Positions 8,368-16,376 of a DNA stretch of 42,081 nt are shown here, in pieces. The notes below the pieces were generated by a model that ran no database searches, was not told the DNA's origin, and saw only the letters and a program-made list of their open reading frames with translations. Positions within the stretch are counted from its first letter, which is position 1. Each line of letters begins with the position of its first letter. This DNA is from a virus, in the IMG/VR virus record IMGVR_UViG_3300031578_004878, positions 1 to 42,081 of that record; one strand, 5' to 3'. The translations under genes were made by a program, and so were the position numbers.

Positions 8368-11300
8368 AGGATAACATTAACTCCACATCGTCCTTTATAG
8401 TCGCTATAGACTGCACTTTACCATAATGCGCTACCAATTGAATCGTTGGTCCAACTACACTAGATTGACTTGTTATCGACGGTGTAGGCACTGGTGATGG
8501 CATTGGAACGGTGGGAATTGCAGTCGCAGAGGGAATTGCAGTTGCATCACCAGTTGCACCACTCTTCATTATAAGCGGAAGTTCTTGGATCTCCTTTAAT
8601 GTTGATAAATATTTCTTTCTTGTTTCAAGTTGATCCTTTTCCAACTTCAGGGTAGCATCTACCGCATCTCTTATTAGGCTAATTATCTTGAGTTCATCTT
8701 CTCTTGCGGTTATAAGAATTCCCACAGCGTCCAACTCATTTTTTAAACCCTCAAGTATAGTATCATAAGTTTCCTTAACTATATCAAAATGTATTTGAGC
8801 TGTATCGCGTATATCTTCCCACAGAAGAATTGCATTTTCGAGTGCTATTCTGGTCTCAGTTTGTCGCGCACGCTCCAATTCCAGTGCATCGCGTGCAAGC
8901 TGTACTTTTTCTTCTTCACGAGCGATTAGGTCTCCTATGGCTGTAAGGTCATCTCTCAACGCCTGAGTTCGCGCTATAGTTAATTCATCAAAGTCTTCGA
9001 GTCTACGCCGTGCTTGCTCTACCTCTTCCTCGGCCAGTCGTCTTTGCTGCTCTAAAGTTATTCTAGATGCTGTCTGTCTCGCCTCCTCCAAGCGAAGTTC
9101 TTCTTGAGCGAAGAGCACTCTTTCTTCTTCAGGAGCGATGGCATCAAGGATTAGCTGCAGACGCTTTTTTAGAGGTTCAAGTTGTTCCTCAAGAGTATCT
9201 TTTACATCTTGTAATCTCTCGCGTTCGTCTTTAGTCTGCTCATTCAGGGCCTTCATCTGTTCTTGTCGAAGGTCGAGTTGGTCTTGTAGAACTGCTGATT
9301 GAGATTGCATCGTAAGGAGTCCAGCAGAAGTAACTCGCTGAAGGATTCTATTACGTAACTGCTCCATAAAGATTTCGTGATTGATTAGCTCAAGACGATC
9401 TCTATCAACGTCGATGATCTCTTGTAAAGCGTCTCTCTGCTGCTCCAAAGCACGAAGATGTCTCTCGATTCGTTCTTGTTCTATTTCGGAGAGACGAGTC
9501 ATAGAATCGATCTGTCGTTCGATAGCCCTCTGCTGTCTGCGAAGTGGAATCAATATCAAATCGGCATCAGCACGAATCTGAGTAAAGGCGTCCTGCAAAG
9601 GCCACAGAGCTTTATCAAGGGCATATACTTGATCTTCGATTCCACGTAAAGACAATTCTGCTACTCTAAGAGCATTCTCTAAAGAGACACGTTCGAGAGC
9701 GATTCTCCGTTCTAGCAAATCAAGTTGTCGTTGCAGAGACCTTTCTTGTGCTCGCAGAGGAATGAGTATTTCAGCAGCAGCGGCTTCTGTTCGTTTCAGA
9801 GCATGTTCATAAGGTAGTAGTGCTCTATCTAAATCTTTGGAGATGTCGCCAAGTAGTTTAAGTTGAGCCTGTGCATTCTTTAGTGGGCCTTCGGCTAGTT
9901 CTTCTGCTGCATCAGCCAATCGTTGCGTTTTGTCAATGTTTCTTTGAATCTGTAATTCTTGCAATCGCAAAGGAACGAGAACTACTGTTGCCTTTGCTTG
10001 TTCGAGTTCAAATGCTTCTGCTAAACGAGTTGCCTCAATGTCTACTTGGCGAAGTTGTGCATTTATTTCTTCGACCATAGCATCTATGAAGGCTCGTCCT
10101 ACATCCCGTCCCGCTTTTTCAGCTTCGTCTGTAACTATATCAAAAAGTTCCCTAAGTTTGCGTACTATCCATTCAGCAATTGGACGAGGAACAAGAGGTA
10201 TTTTTAGAATTCCAGAAAAGATTCTCTCCATAGATTGAATGGCATCCTCTAAAGGAGCCGTTTTCAAGTCTTTGATCGCTTTAGTGACTCGACTAATCCC
10301 TATGGTAAGAGCACCCAAAGCCAAAACAGCTATACCAACTGCAGGAGTAATTGCAGTAGCAATAGTTCCTATTTTAGCAAGGAGCGCGTCAAGTCCAGCT
10401 ATTCTAAGAAGACCTACAAACATAAGGGTGCTCGTTGTTACACCAGCAATCGCCCCAGCGAGAAGTGCTAATATAGCTATGGCATCTGTAGCAGCTTTAG
10501 GAAGTTTATTTAACCATCCTAGAAAATCATTAGCAACTTTCAAGACATCGATGAGAGAAGGAAGCAAACCTTTTCCAAGAGTCTCTTGCAGATCTTTAAC
10601 TTCTTTATGATATTCTTCAAGTAATGCCGTTCCAGTTTCCCTATATTTGTTTTCTATGCCCACTAAAAGATTAGTTCGTTCTAAAACTGCATTAAAAATC
10701 GCTTGACTACGTTCGCCTTCCGTCATATTTTTGGTGACTATTTCCAAATTTTCAGCGAATTTGTCGAATGTTTCATTAGTGAGCATTAGCAAATCGATGT
10801 CTTTCAGCCCTCTGGTAGTCCTATTTATAATAGCATCAGTCATACGTTCAATGACTTCTGTTGCCGTCAAATCAGTAAGTATCGATTGACGTGTACCAGC
10901 CAATGCAATGTCAGAGGCTTTAGTATAATCAAACTCAGCAGCCATCAATCTAGCGACCATCCGAATAGCATCGCCTCTAGTCATATTACGGCTTTCAAGC
11001 TCTGCTATTTCGGCTGCAACAGCATCTGTATTAGCACCTGTATATTCAGTGAGTACATCGAGAGCGATGTAATACTTTTCAACGGATAGGGCAGCTTTTA
11101 GATTGACTTGACTGATTTTTAAGAGAGCAGCACTCGCTATTCCTGCTGCAAAACTAACCGTATAAAGATTACGTGCGAACTTTCCAGCTTCAGCAGTATT
11201 TGAAACCATCTCAGCACGACCAGTACGCATTTCTGCATAAAGCAGTTTTAGTGCTCTTTTCTCTTTCTCGATGGCTACTAAAATGGCAGGGTGGACGGTC

Positions 11301-11497
11301 AAATTTTTATCTTGCGCTTCTTTTACTTTATTAATTGCTATAGCGAGGGTTTGTTGTCGCTGGGCATAACTCAGCGATGTTTTCGCAGCATCAACAAATC
11401 CCTGACTTCCCTTTTTTACAGCGGATTCAGCAGTAGTCAACACCCGCATAAAACGGGAAATACCTACTGCGACGAATTCTATACCAATTGCAGCCAT
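8357..11497 (-). CDS. Tail tape measure protein
   Basis: 1046 aa, the longest ORF. The N-terminal region (1-335) is mixed helical; residues about 338-402 contain hydrophobic, glycine/alanine-rich membrane-active segments; residues about 470-975 are predicted to be almost continuous charged alpha-helix or coiled coil. An Ala/Thr/Pro-rich stretch (978-1010) precedes the C-terminus. Tape measures set tail length and help deliver DNA. A repeat with a 70-71-residue period is visible: PLR motifs at about 509, 580 and 650, and EEE-ARQT-TRI blocks at 790 and 861. The start overlaps the upstream chaperone stop as TAATG with an AGGA site. Confidence 0.93.
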   Translation of the reverse strand: MAAIGIEFVAVGISRFMRVLTTAESAVKKGSQGFVDAAKTSLSYAQRQQTLAIAINKVKEAQDKNLTVHPAILVAIEKEKRALKLLYAEMRTGRAEMVSNTAEAGKFARNLYTVSFAAGIASAALLKISQVNLKAALSVEKYYIALDVLTEYTGANTDAVAAEIAELESRNMTRGDAIRMVARLMAAEFDYTKASDIALAGTRQSILTDLTATEVIERMTDAIINRTTRGLKDIDLLMLTNETFDKFAENLEIVTKNMTEGERSQAIFNAVLERTNLLVGIENKYRETGTALLEEYHKEVKDLQETLGKGLLPSLIDVLKVANDFLGWLNKLPKAATDAIAILALLAGAIAGVTTSTLMFVGLLRIAGLDALLAKIGTIATAITPAVGIAVLALGALTIGISRVTKAIKDLKTAPLEDAIQSMERIFSGILKIPLVPRPIAEWIVRKLRELFDIVTDEAEKAGRDVGRAFIDAMVEEINAQLRQVDIEATRLAEAFELEQAKATVVLVPLRLQELQIQRNIDKTQRLADAAEELAEGPLKNAQAQLKLLGDISKDLDRALLPYEHALKRTEAAAAEILIPLRAQERSLQRQLDLLERRIALERVSLENALRVAELSLRGIEDQVYALDKALWPLQDAFTQIRADADLILIPLRRQQRAIERQIDSMTRLSEIEQERIERHLRALEQQRDALQEIIDVDRDRLELINHEIFMEQLRNRILQRVTSAGLLTMQSQSAVLQDQLDLRQEQMKALNEQTKDERERLQDVKDTLEEQLEPLKKRLQLILDAIAPEEERVLFAQEELRLEEARQTASRITLEQQRRLAEEEVEQARRRLEDFDELTIARTQALRDDLTAIGDLIAREEEKVQLARDALELERARQTETRIALENAILLWEDIRDTAQIHFDIVKETYDTILEGLKNELDAVGILITAREDELKIISLIRDAVDATLKLEKDQLETRKKYLSTLKEIQELPLIMKSGATGDATAIPSATAIPTVPMPSPVPTPSITSQSSVVGPTIQLVAHYGKVQSIATIKDDVELMLSYAH

Positions 11498-11766
11498 TAT
11501 TTCCTACTCAGAATTGCTGTGTCTATCATATTTTTCAGCCTAAAATGCGCCAAAGTCTGCGCTTTCTCCACTTGTGAAAGTCGCTGAAATTCATGCCAAG
11601 GAATTACCGCAAATCTGGCGGCTTCCCTACACTCGAAATCTCTACTGTACCTGATCTCTGGTCCCTTCTGAGTCGCTTGCTGAAGGTGCTGTATCGGCAT
11701 CCCGTCCACGGTCACGCTGAAACCGTTGCATGGCGACTTGGATTTCCTCCTCGGAAGTACCCGCAA
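11497..11766 (-). CDS. Tail assembly chaperone, downstream frame (probable frameshift extension)
   Basis: This frame overlaps the end of the 201-aa chaperone by 125 nt and stops where the tape measure starts. Its conserved-looking part, EAARFAVIPWHEFQRLSQVEKAQTLAHFRLKN without its start, is typical of the second tail-chaperone reading frame (PW, then a helix with AQ..A.FR). The only candidate own start is TTG at 11766, without a clear SD. It is therefore more likely made as a C-terminal extension by +1 (or -2) frameshifting. A candidate slip site is CGG TTT CAG at 11725-11717, where tRNA-Phe could move from TTT to TTC. The exact shift position is inference. Confidence 0.65.
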   Translation of the reverse strand: MRVLPRRKSKSPCNGFSVTVDGMPIQHLQQATQKGPEIRYSRDFECREAARFAVIPWHEFQRLSQVEKAQTLAHFRLKNMIDTAILSRK

Positions 11767-12247
11767 GCCTCATGCTCTCCTGTTGAAGTTTTACCAAGTC
11801 TCCTGTAGAAACGGCTACATAGTATCGCATCCAAAGAAGTTTTCGTAGAGTCTTTTTTTCTGGGATTTCGATGCCAATATCAGAAAGCTCTTCTATCCAC
11901 GAATCATCTTCGCCATACTCAGGCAAATCTGGAGGCAACTGTAAAATCTTCAAACCGCGAAGGAGCGTTAGATTGAGTACGGCATCACTGAGCACTCCAT
12001 TTCTCTTTGCTACTGCTGCGAGATAATCTGGATCGCTAAGGTTCGCTTCCCTGATCATTTTTCCACGTACTTCTGTCTCCAAGATAGGCGGTTGTGGTTC
12101 TGGATATTGTAAGAATAGTGATTGAAGCACCATATCTGGTACAGGCCGCGCCTCTACGACTGCTCCACTTGCAAGAATAAGCGTAGATTTTTGTGCTCCC
12201 TCTTTTTCGAGGGCCTTTCCAGCCAATTCATCAGCAACAAGACTCAT
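11642..12247 (-). CDS. Tail assembly chaperone, upstream frame
   Basis: 201 aa. ATG at 12247 has GGAGG with 4-nt spacing. The text contains LILASGAVVEARPVPDMVL and VLNLTLLRGLKI, resembling the gpG/gp13-type chaperones found before the tape measure. The last 30 residues are charged and low-complexity, as usual around the frameshift window. The chaperone binds tape measure protein during tail assembly and is not expected in the virion. The position directly before an overlapping second frame and then the tape measure supports the call more strongly than the sequence itself. Confidence 0.75.
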   Translation of the reverse strand: MSLVADELAGKALEKEGAQKSTLILASGAVVEARPVPDMVLQSLFLQYPEPQPPILETEVRGKMIREANLSDPDYLAAVAKRNGVLSDAVLNLTLLRGLKILQLPPDLPEYGEDDSWIEELSDIGIEIPEKKTLRKLLWMRYYVAVSTGDLVKLQQESMRLAGTSEEEIQVAMQRFQRDRGRDADTAPSASDSEGTRDQVQ

Positions 12248-12268
12248 TTTTCCTCCATCTTTCTTGAA

Positions 12269-12922
12269 TTAAGAGACTGCTATCAACTCTGGGAAGTCGG
12301 GAACATATACCATCATAAATAAGTTTTCCCAATATTCACGGTCGTCATTAGTCTTGCGGTGACAGTCTGAACAGAGAGTCACTAAATTTTCGAGACAAAG
12401 ATCCCCCTTGACGTAGTTTATATGATGTATGGAATGTCGTCTTTTGCCTTGTGGCTTTCCACACAGTATGCAGGTATAATTATCCCGTTTCCGAATTGTT
12501 TCTCGAAAATGTTTTGTCCAATTTATTGGATATGGCTCAAAGGATACGCCACCATGCCAATTTGGATGATTTGAACCACACAAGTTTGGCACTGGTTTAC
12601 CCTTCTTAGCTGCAGAGATTTTCTGCCCAGTTTCTTCAGAAACCAACTTGCCCTTATTGCCAATAGAGATTTTTTGCTTTGTTTCCTCAGAATGATGCTT
12701 GCCCATATGGGCCGCAGAAAGTTTCTTCTTAGTCTCATCAGAACGTGGTTTGCCCCTCAAGTCCAGTCTCGGTCGGCCCTTATGAGCTACAGATAGATTC
12801 CGCTTGTGTTTCTCGGAAAAGGGTTTGCCCTTGCGAGCCATAGATATTCGTTCACGCCACAGGTCATATTCAGGTGTTCCCCTCCATAAATCATATTCAG
12901 ATGTCCCCTTTTTATACATCAT
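12269..12922 (-). CDS. HNH homing endonuclease with NUMOD3 repeats
   Basis: About 217 aa from ATG 12922 (AGGA, 7-nt spacing). Residues about 30-110 hold four to five NUMOD3-type DNA-binding repeats of the form SEETKQKIS..NKGK. The C-terminal HNH nuclease has CILCGK, HSIHHINYVKGD and LCSDCH, giving the paired cysteines and the HH-N-H catalytic residues. At the N-terminus a 9-residue unit is duplicated (GTSEYDLWR, GTPEYDLWR). It is free-standing between a tail gene and the tail chaperone and has no obvious structural role, so it is probably a selfish endonuclease gene. Confidence 0.92.
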   Translation of the reverse strand: MMYKKGTSEYDLWRGTPEYDLWRERISMARKGKPFSEKHKRNLSVAHKGRPRLDLRGKPRSDETKKKLSAAHMGKHHSEETKQKISIGNKGKLVSEETGQKISAAKKGKPVPNLCGSNHPNWHGGVSFEPYPINWTKHFRETIRKRDNYTCILCGKPQGKRRHSIHHINYVKGDLCLENLVTLCSDCHRKTNDDREYWENLFMMVYVPDFPELIAVS

Positions 12923-12960
12923 TCGCACGTCCTTTATACAAATTCTTCCTCCTTATATTT

Positions 12961-13033
12961 GGGGCGAGGTTGGTGCTCCCAGAACTCCATGGATAGAACC
13001 CAAGACTCGCATCTCTATATTTGACCTCGCCCC
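12961..13033. repeat. 10-bp inverted repeat upstream of the HNH gene
   Basis: GGGGCGAGGT at 12961-12970 and ACCTCGCCCC at 13024-13033 are perfect inverted repeats separated by 53 nt. They sit in the 119-nt gap between the beta-propeller gene and the HNH endonuclease gene. No U-run follows on the minus strand, so it is not a standard terminator. It could form an RNA stem that insulates or regulates the endonuclease, or mark an insertion edge. Confidence 0.7.
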
Positions 13034-13041
13034 TTTTAAAC

Positions 13042-14550
13042 TCAGCCTTCTCCAACAACAACTATTCCATCTGCAAGTGTACGGTATCCACCAGCCAAAA
13101 CGAAGTTTGGATCTCTACATACTGCCAACTCAGTTAGTGCAAGATTGTCTGGAACAGACGATGCCTCCTCTTCAGGCACAACATACCAGGAGTTGCCATT
13201 GTCCAAAGTCCGAAGAATTCGTCCATCACTCGTCGCGCTCGGAGGAGTTCCTGTCGGATCATAGGCATAAACCATATAACCTACCGAGGAATTTGTGTAT
13301 CCATAGAAGACCAAATCTAGGACATGCCCACTTCCATCATCAGGGAACTCCTTTTGCACCCACGCTACAGCAGCATTAAGAGTGTAGTAGAGGTTCCCAT
13401 CTGCGCTCCCCACGAGCCAATGATACGGAGTCCTCATCCAGATACAATGTATATCCGAGGCAGTAGGCGATGAAGCCGCCACAGCCCAAGTCAATCCTCC
13501 GTTAGTTGTCACAACTACCGTACCGAGTTCGCCGACTGCCACCACATTACGACTGGTCGCAGCGTGAACATCCAAAAGATCGTCCCCAGCAGCAGCCGCA
13601 CCAGCATCCTGAACTTCGTAAGCCGCAGCAGAAGTTATATCATCTGTGAAGTATACGTAGCCATTCTGTCCAACGATCCAGATTTGTGTTGGAGAGAACG
13701 CAAAGATCGCCAAAGGCAGTGCGCCAACTTGGAACACATTCGGAACTTCCGTCCACGAGTCCAAGTCAGACAAACTTGCATAGTGCAATCCTGTAGAACC
13801 AGCAGAGACTACGGCTACGCGACTTCCAACACAAGCCATTCCAGATACGTCAGCGTCGTGGAGCGTATCGATGTCCCACTCATTCCAGTTTAAGCCCTTA
13901 TCCAAGGATTCGAGTAGCTCAGGAAGATCGTAAGGAGATCCCGCAACTGCTGCTGTAGCAGCCAACAGTCTTCGACAACCTCCAGACTCCCAACCGCATT
14001 CCCCGCAAGACAAATCATCGCAAATAGCCACAGCCAAAACTGGAGTATCGGTCTCACTAGCGGCTCGTTCGGCGTAAGTCATTCTTTCGATGAAGATGCG
14101 CGTCCAAGAAGTGATGCTTGCAGTGAGCATAATCAAGGCTTCATCGGTAGGCTCCAAAGAGGAAAGTTCATCTGAAGATTCCTCTGTGATTCCAGACCTC
14201 TCAAACTTGATTATTTTCTCCCAACCCCTATTGAAATCTGTGGGATCGGCACACCTTCCATAATGCACATCCAGATCGAAGTCGCATTCTTGTTCGAGAA
14301 TTTCGTTGACCAAACCAAACCTAGCATCGACCGATGTAGTCGGAAGTCCGCCTTCTCCTCTGATGACATCTACCACTTCATATTGTCCATACCTTTCGGG
14401 AGAAGGACAATATACTGGTGTGAGATCACCGCGAGATTTGGTGTAACCCCCAACTCTAGCACAGCCGAGATAAACATTATTGTGGGAAGGATTTCGATAA
14501 GGCTGTATGAAAGCCCTTCCTTGCCCACGTTTCCAAAAGATGTCAGTCAT
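13042..14550 (-). CDS. Virion protein with beta-propeller; candidate major tail protein
   Basis: 502 aa. Residues 1-200 form an unrecognised N-terminal domain (FIQPYRNPSHNNVYLG; then LMLTAS-like helices and a Cys-rich DDLSCGECGWESGGC). Residues about 200-500 look like a Ycf48/BNR-type propeller with Asp-box-like turns (TTNGGLTW, TLDNGNSW) and repeated aromatic strands. The gene occupies the major-tail-protein position just upstream of the tail chaperones. Its translation start shares a 16-nt identical RBS context (taggaggttaaaatg core) with the major capsid gene, which suggests equally high output. I infer a tail tube protein with a surface-exposed propeller, or an abundant decoration protein. 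Confidence 0.6.
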   Translation of the reverse strand: MTDIFWKRGQGRAFIQPYRNPSHNNVYLGCARVGGYTKSRGDLTPVYCPSPERYGQYEVVDVIRGEGGLPTTSVDARFGLVNEILEQECDFDLDVHYGRCADPTDFNRGWEKIIKFERSGITEESSDELSSLEPTDEALIMLTASITSWTRIFIERMTYAERAASETDTPVLAVAICDDLSCGECGWESGGCRRLLAATAAVAGSPYDLPELLESLDKGLNWNEWDIDTLHDADVSGMACVGSRVAVVSAGSTGLHYASLSDLDSWTEVPNVFQVGALPLAIFAFSPTQIWIVGQNGYVYFTDDITSAAAYEVQDAGAAAAGDDLLDVHAATSRNVVAVGELGTVVVTTNGGLTWAVAASSPTASDIHCIWMRTPYHWLVGSADGNLYYTLNAAVAWVQKEFPDDGSGHVLDLVFYGYTNSSVGYMVYAYDPTGTPPSATSDGRILRTLDNGNSWYVVPEEEASSVPDNLALTELAVCRDPNFVLAGGYRTLADGIVVVGEG

Positions 14551-14559
14551 TTTAACCTC

Positions 14560-15750
14560 CTAAGTCAAGGCGTATCCTACGCCCAAGTATTGTGAAATTA
14601 TCAACCACGCTTCCCAAGCTCCATTTTTAGGCCCAAATGGAGCTGTCAACTGTTCAAAAGCTACAGGACTTGTTGGCCTAGATTGCCATTCCTGTGCCAA
14701 CTTCTCAGACCCGCCGCAACCACAGATTGGCTCAGTGAGTAGAGAAGTAGCGAGAGCTGCCACGGCTCTATCGAAGGGCGCAGCCATTCTTCCCTGATAA
14801 TTCACAGGAAATCCAGCCCTATAATAGAGATTGGCGTAGTAAGGTTCATCTGTGATATTGAAATATGCAGCTAACCATGTTGATGTAGCACTATCCCAAA
14901 CCGCTGGAACCAATGTTACGATTCCAAGATTTGGATTTCGCGCCCGCAGTACTCCAGATGCTGTTACGAAGTTTATTACAGTGCTTCTTTCCCACTCGAA
15001 GACTGTGGGAGCAAAACTCGTTCCTTGTTCAGATGTATGAATATCATAAACGAATACTTCATCCAAATAAACAGTTACGTCGTCACCATTTATAGCAGCA
15101 TCTATTTGCCAATTGATGGGATGCACAAACTGTGAACTTTGTCCTTCAATTATTACTTGAGTATTCGTAAGTCCTATCTTAAGTCCTCGAATACGCTTGG
15201 TTTCATCTGTATCAGTCGATGGAAAAACACCGATTCTCTCTTTAGTCAAAGCTGTATTTGCATTGACATAAGGTACGGTTACTCTGGCGATTTCATTGAA
15301 ACCATCGCCATCTAAGTCGATATATTGAACTGGTCGATTGCTTCCAATCGCATCGATCTTTTTTCTTCCACCTTCTATGAAATAACCATATCGTGTCGTA
15401 ACCGTCTTTCGCCTATCCTGATTCTGGGCTGGATAATAGATTGTTCCATAATTAGTCAATACTCGATCTTGCCTTGGATAAGTATGCTTCTCAGCCTCGA
15501 ACCATCTTGGAGCTGGTGAGAACTCTAGTTCATTCATTATCATCTGCTCGGCTTGAGCGATGGCCCGCGCTAACCCCTCCCGTGAAGCCTTGCCCTTATC
15601 CATCCAATCGTATTGATACCAGATAGATTCACAGGTCGATACTACAGGGAAAGCATTACACCTCATTTGATTGAAATGCCGAGGATCGAGGCCGAGAATC
15701 TCTGAATAATGATCCAAGCTTAACAACGTGGGAGTATCGGCTCTAGCCAT
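14560..15750 (-). CDS. Virion structural protein, probable head-tail connector
   Basis: 396 aa. An N-terminal helical region (1-95) contains LDPRHFNQMRCNAF, CESIWYQYDW and a helix with EQMIMNELEF, similar in style to gp6-like head-tail adaptors. The rest is beta-rich with a calcium-loop-like DLDGDGFNE (about residue 147). It lies between two small connector-like genes and the probable tail protein gene, where head completion and connector proteins normally sit. No family-specific motif allows a firmer name; a tail terminator or baseplate-type protein is possible. Confidence 0.55.
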   Translation of the reverse strand: MARADTPTLLSLDHYSEILGLDPRHFNQMRCNAFPVVSTCESIWYQYDWMDKGKASREGLARAIAQAEQMIMNELEFSPAPRWFEAEKHTYPRQDRVLTNYGTIYYPAQNQDRRKTVTTRYGYFIEGGRKKIDAIGSNRPVQYIDLDGDGFNEIARVTVPYVNANTALTKERIGVFPSTDTDETKRIRGLKIGLTNTQVIIEGQSSQFVHPINWQIDAAINGDDVTVYLDEVFVYDIHTSEQGTSFAPTVFEWERSTVINFVTASGVLRARNPNLGIVTLVPAVWDSATSTWLAAYFNITDEPYYANLYYRAGFPVNYQGRMAAPFDRAVAALATSLLTEPICGCGGSEKLAQEWQSRPTSPVAFEQLTAPFGPKNGAWEAWLIISQYLGVGYALT

Positions 15751-15972
15751 TTATCCCTCCACCGCAAAGTCAGGTAAGGCACTAAAATAGTCTCTATCAC
15801 GAAGATTGACCAACTTGGTTGAATTTGCTCCAGTACCAAATCGATAGACGCTCCCCGTGGGAGTCTTGAAGTTTCTCGAACCCTGATAAATTCCCAGGTA
15901 TGTAACAGTTATCAATCCATCGAGATTCCTAGATTTTAATGAGTCTAATTTTTTCCTGCACCTGCAACCCAT
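15751..15972 (-). CDS. Small connector-region protein, module copy 3
   Basis: 73 aa starting MGCRCRKK, with AGGA 8 nt before the ATG. It overlaps the upstream paralogue by 28 nt in another frame. The core YLGIYQGSRNFKTPTGSVYRF aligns with the neighbouring 83-aa protein and with the C-terminus of the glycosyltransferase at 16197-18779: an aromatic-x-G start, GSR, TP-G, Y-F and a C-terminal D-F. The function is unknown. Such small beta-rich proteins are often found among head completion genes. The N-terminal MGCxC might bind metal or form disulfides. Confidence 0.7.
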   Translation of the reverse strand: MGCRCRKKLDSLKSRNLDGLITVTYLGIYQGSRNFKTPTGSVYRFGTGANSTKLVNLRDRDYFSALPDFAVEG

Positions 15973-16196
15973 TTGAATTGTCCTAGTTGTTGTGTGAAGA
16001 AGAATACGTCGCCACTCAAAACAGTGAATCTCTTATGATTTACCCCATCAAATTTGTATAGACTTCCAAGGGGAGTATTCACCGTCCTCGATCCTTTGTT
16101 GTCTCCAGTATATTCAAGAATCACAGTAGGATGTCCCCTCAAATCTGGAGGACGGCTCTTTATATTAACGATGTTCCTGCTACACCCACAGCCCAT
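15945..16196 (-). CDS. Small connector-region protein, module copy 2
   Basis: 83 aa starting MGCGCSRN. ATG follows immediately after the TAG of the fused glycosyltransferase. The core EYTGDNKGSRTVNTPLGSLY is closely similar to the YTGDNMGARTFRTPLGNRY in the C-terminal tail of the upstream gene, and less so to the 73-aa downstream paralogue. The three copies in a row argue for local duplication. A role as a small head-tail or decoration component is inferred from position only. Confidence 0.7.
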   Translation of the reverse strand: MGCGCSRNIVNIKSRPPDLRGHPTVILEYTGDNKGSRTVNTPLGSLYKFDGVNHKRFTVLSGDVFFFTQQLGQFKWVAGAGKN

Positions 16197-16376
16197 CTAT
16201 TGTGTCTCAACAACTTGAAAGTCGAGCATCCGCTCGAAAAAGTGTACGTCTTTTATCGGAACCCAAGATTGCCGTTGACCACGACCATCGAATCTATAAC
16301 GGTTTCCTAAAGGAGTCCTAAAAGTCCGCGCTCCCATATTGTCACCTGTGTACTTGATTAGTGCTTTCGTTGCCAT
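16197..16376 (-). CDS. Possible internal start: stand-alone module copy 1
   Basis: Met802 of the fused glycosyltransferase (ATG at 16376) is preceded by AAGGA with 7-nt spacing. Initiation there would yield a 59-aa protein, starting MATKALIKYTGDN, that matches the two downstream small proteins. The structural module could therefore be made separately, with the fusion arising only from loss of a stop codon between adjacent genes. The same DNA would also encode the C-terminus of the 860-aa product. Confidence 0.5.
   Translation of the reverse strand: MATKALIKYTGDNMGARTFRTPLGNRYRFDGRGQRQSWVPIKDVHFFERMLDFQVVETQ

Noticed and set aside
10239-10610. 123-codon plus-strand ORF inside the tape measure
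   Set aside because: It is a shadow of the hydrophobic Ala/Ile-rich tape measure region in the opposite frame, with no start signals.
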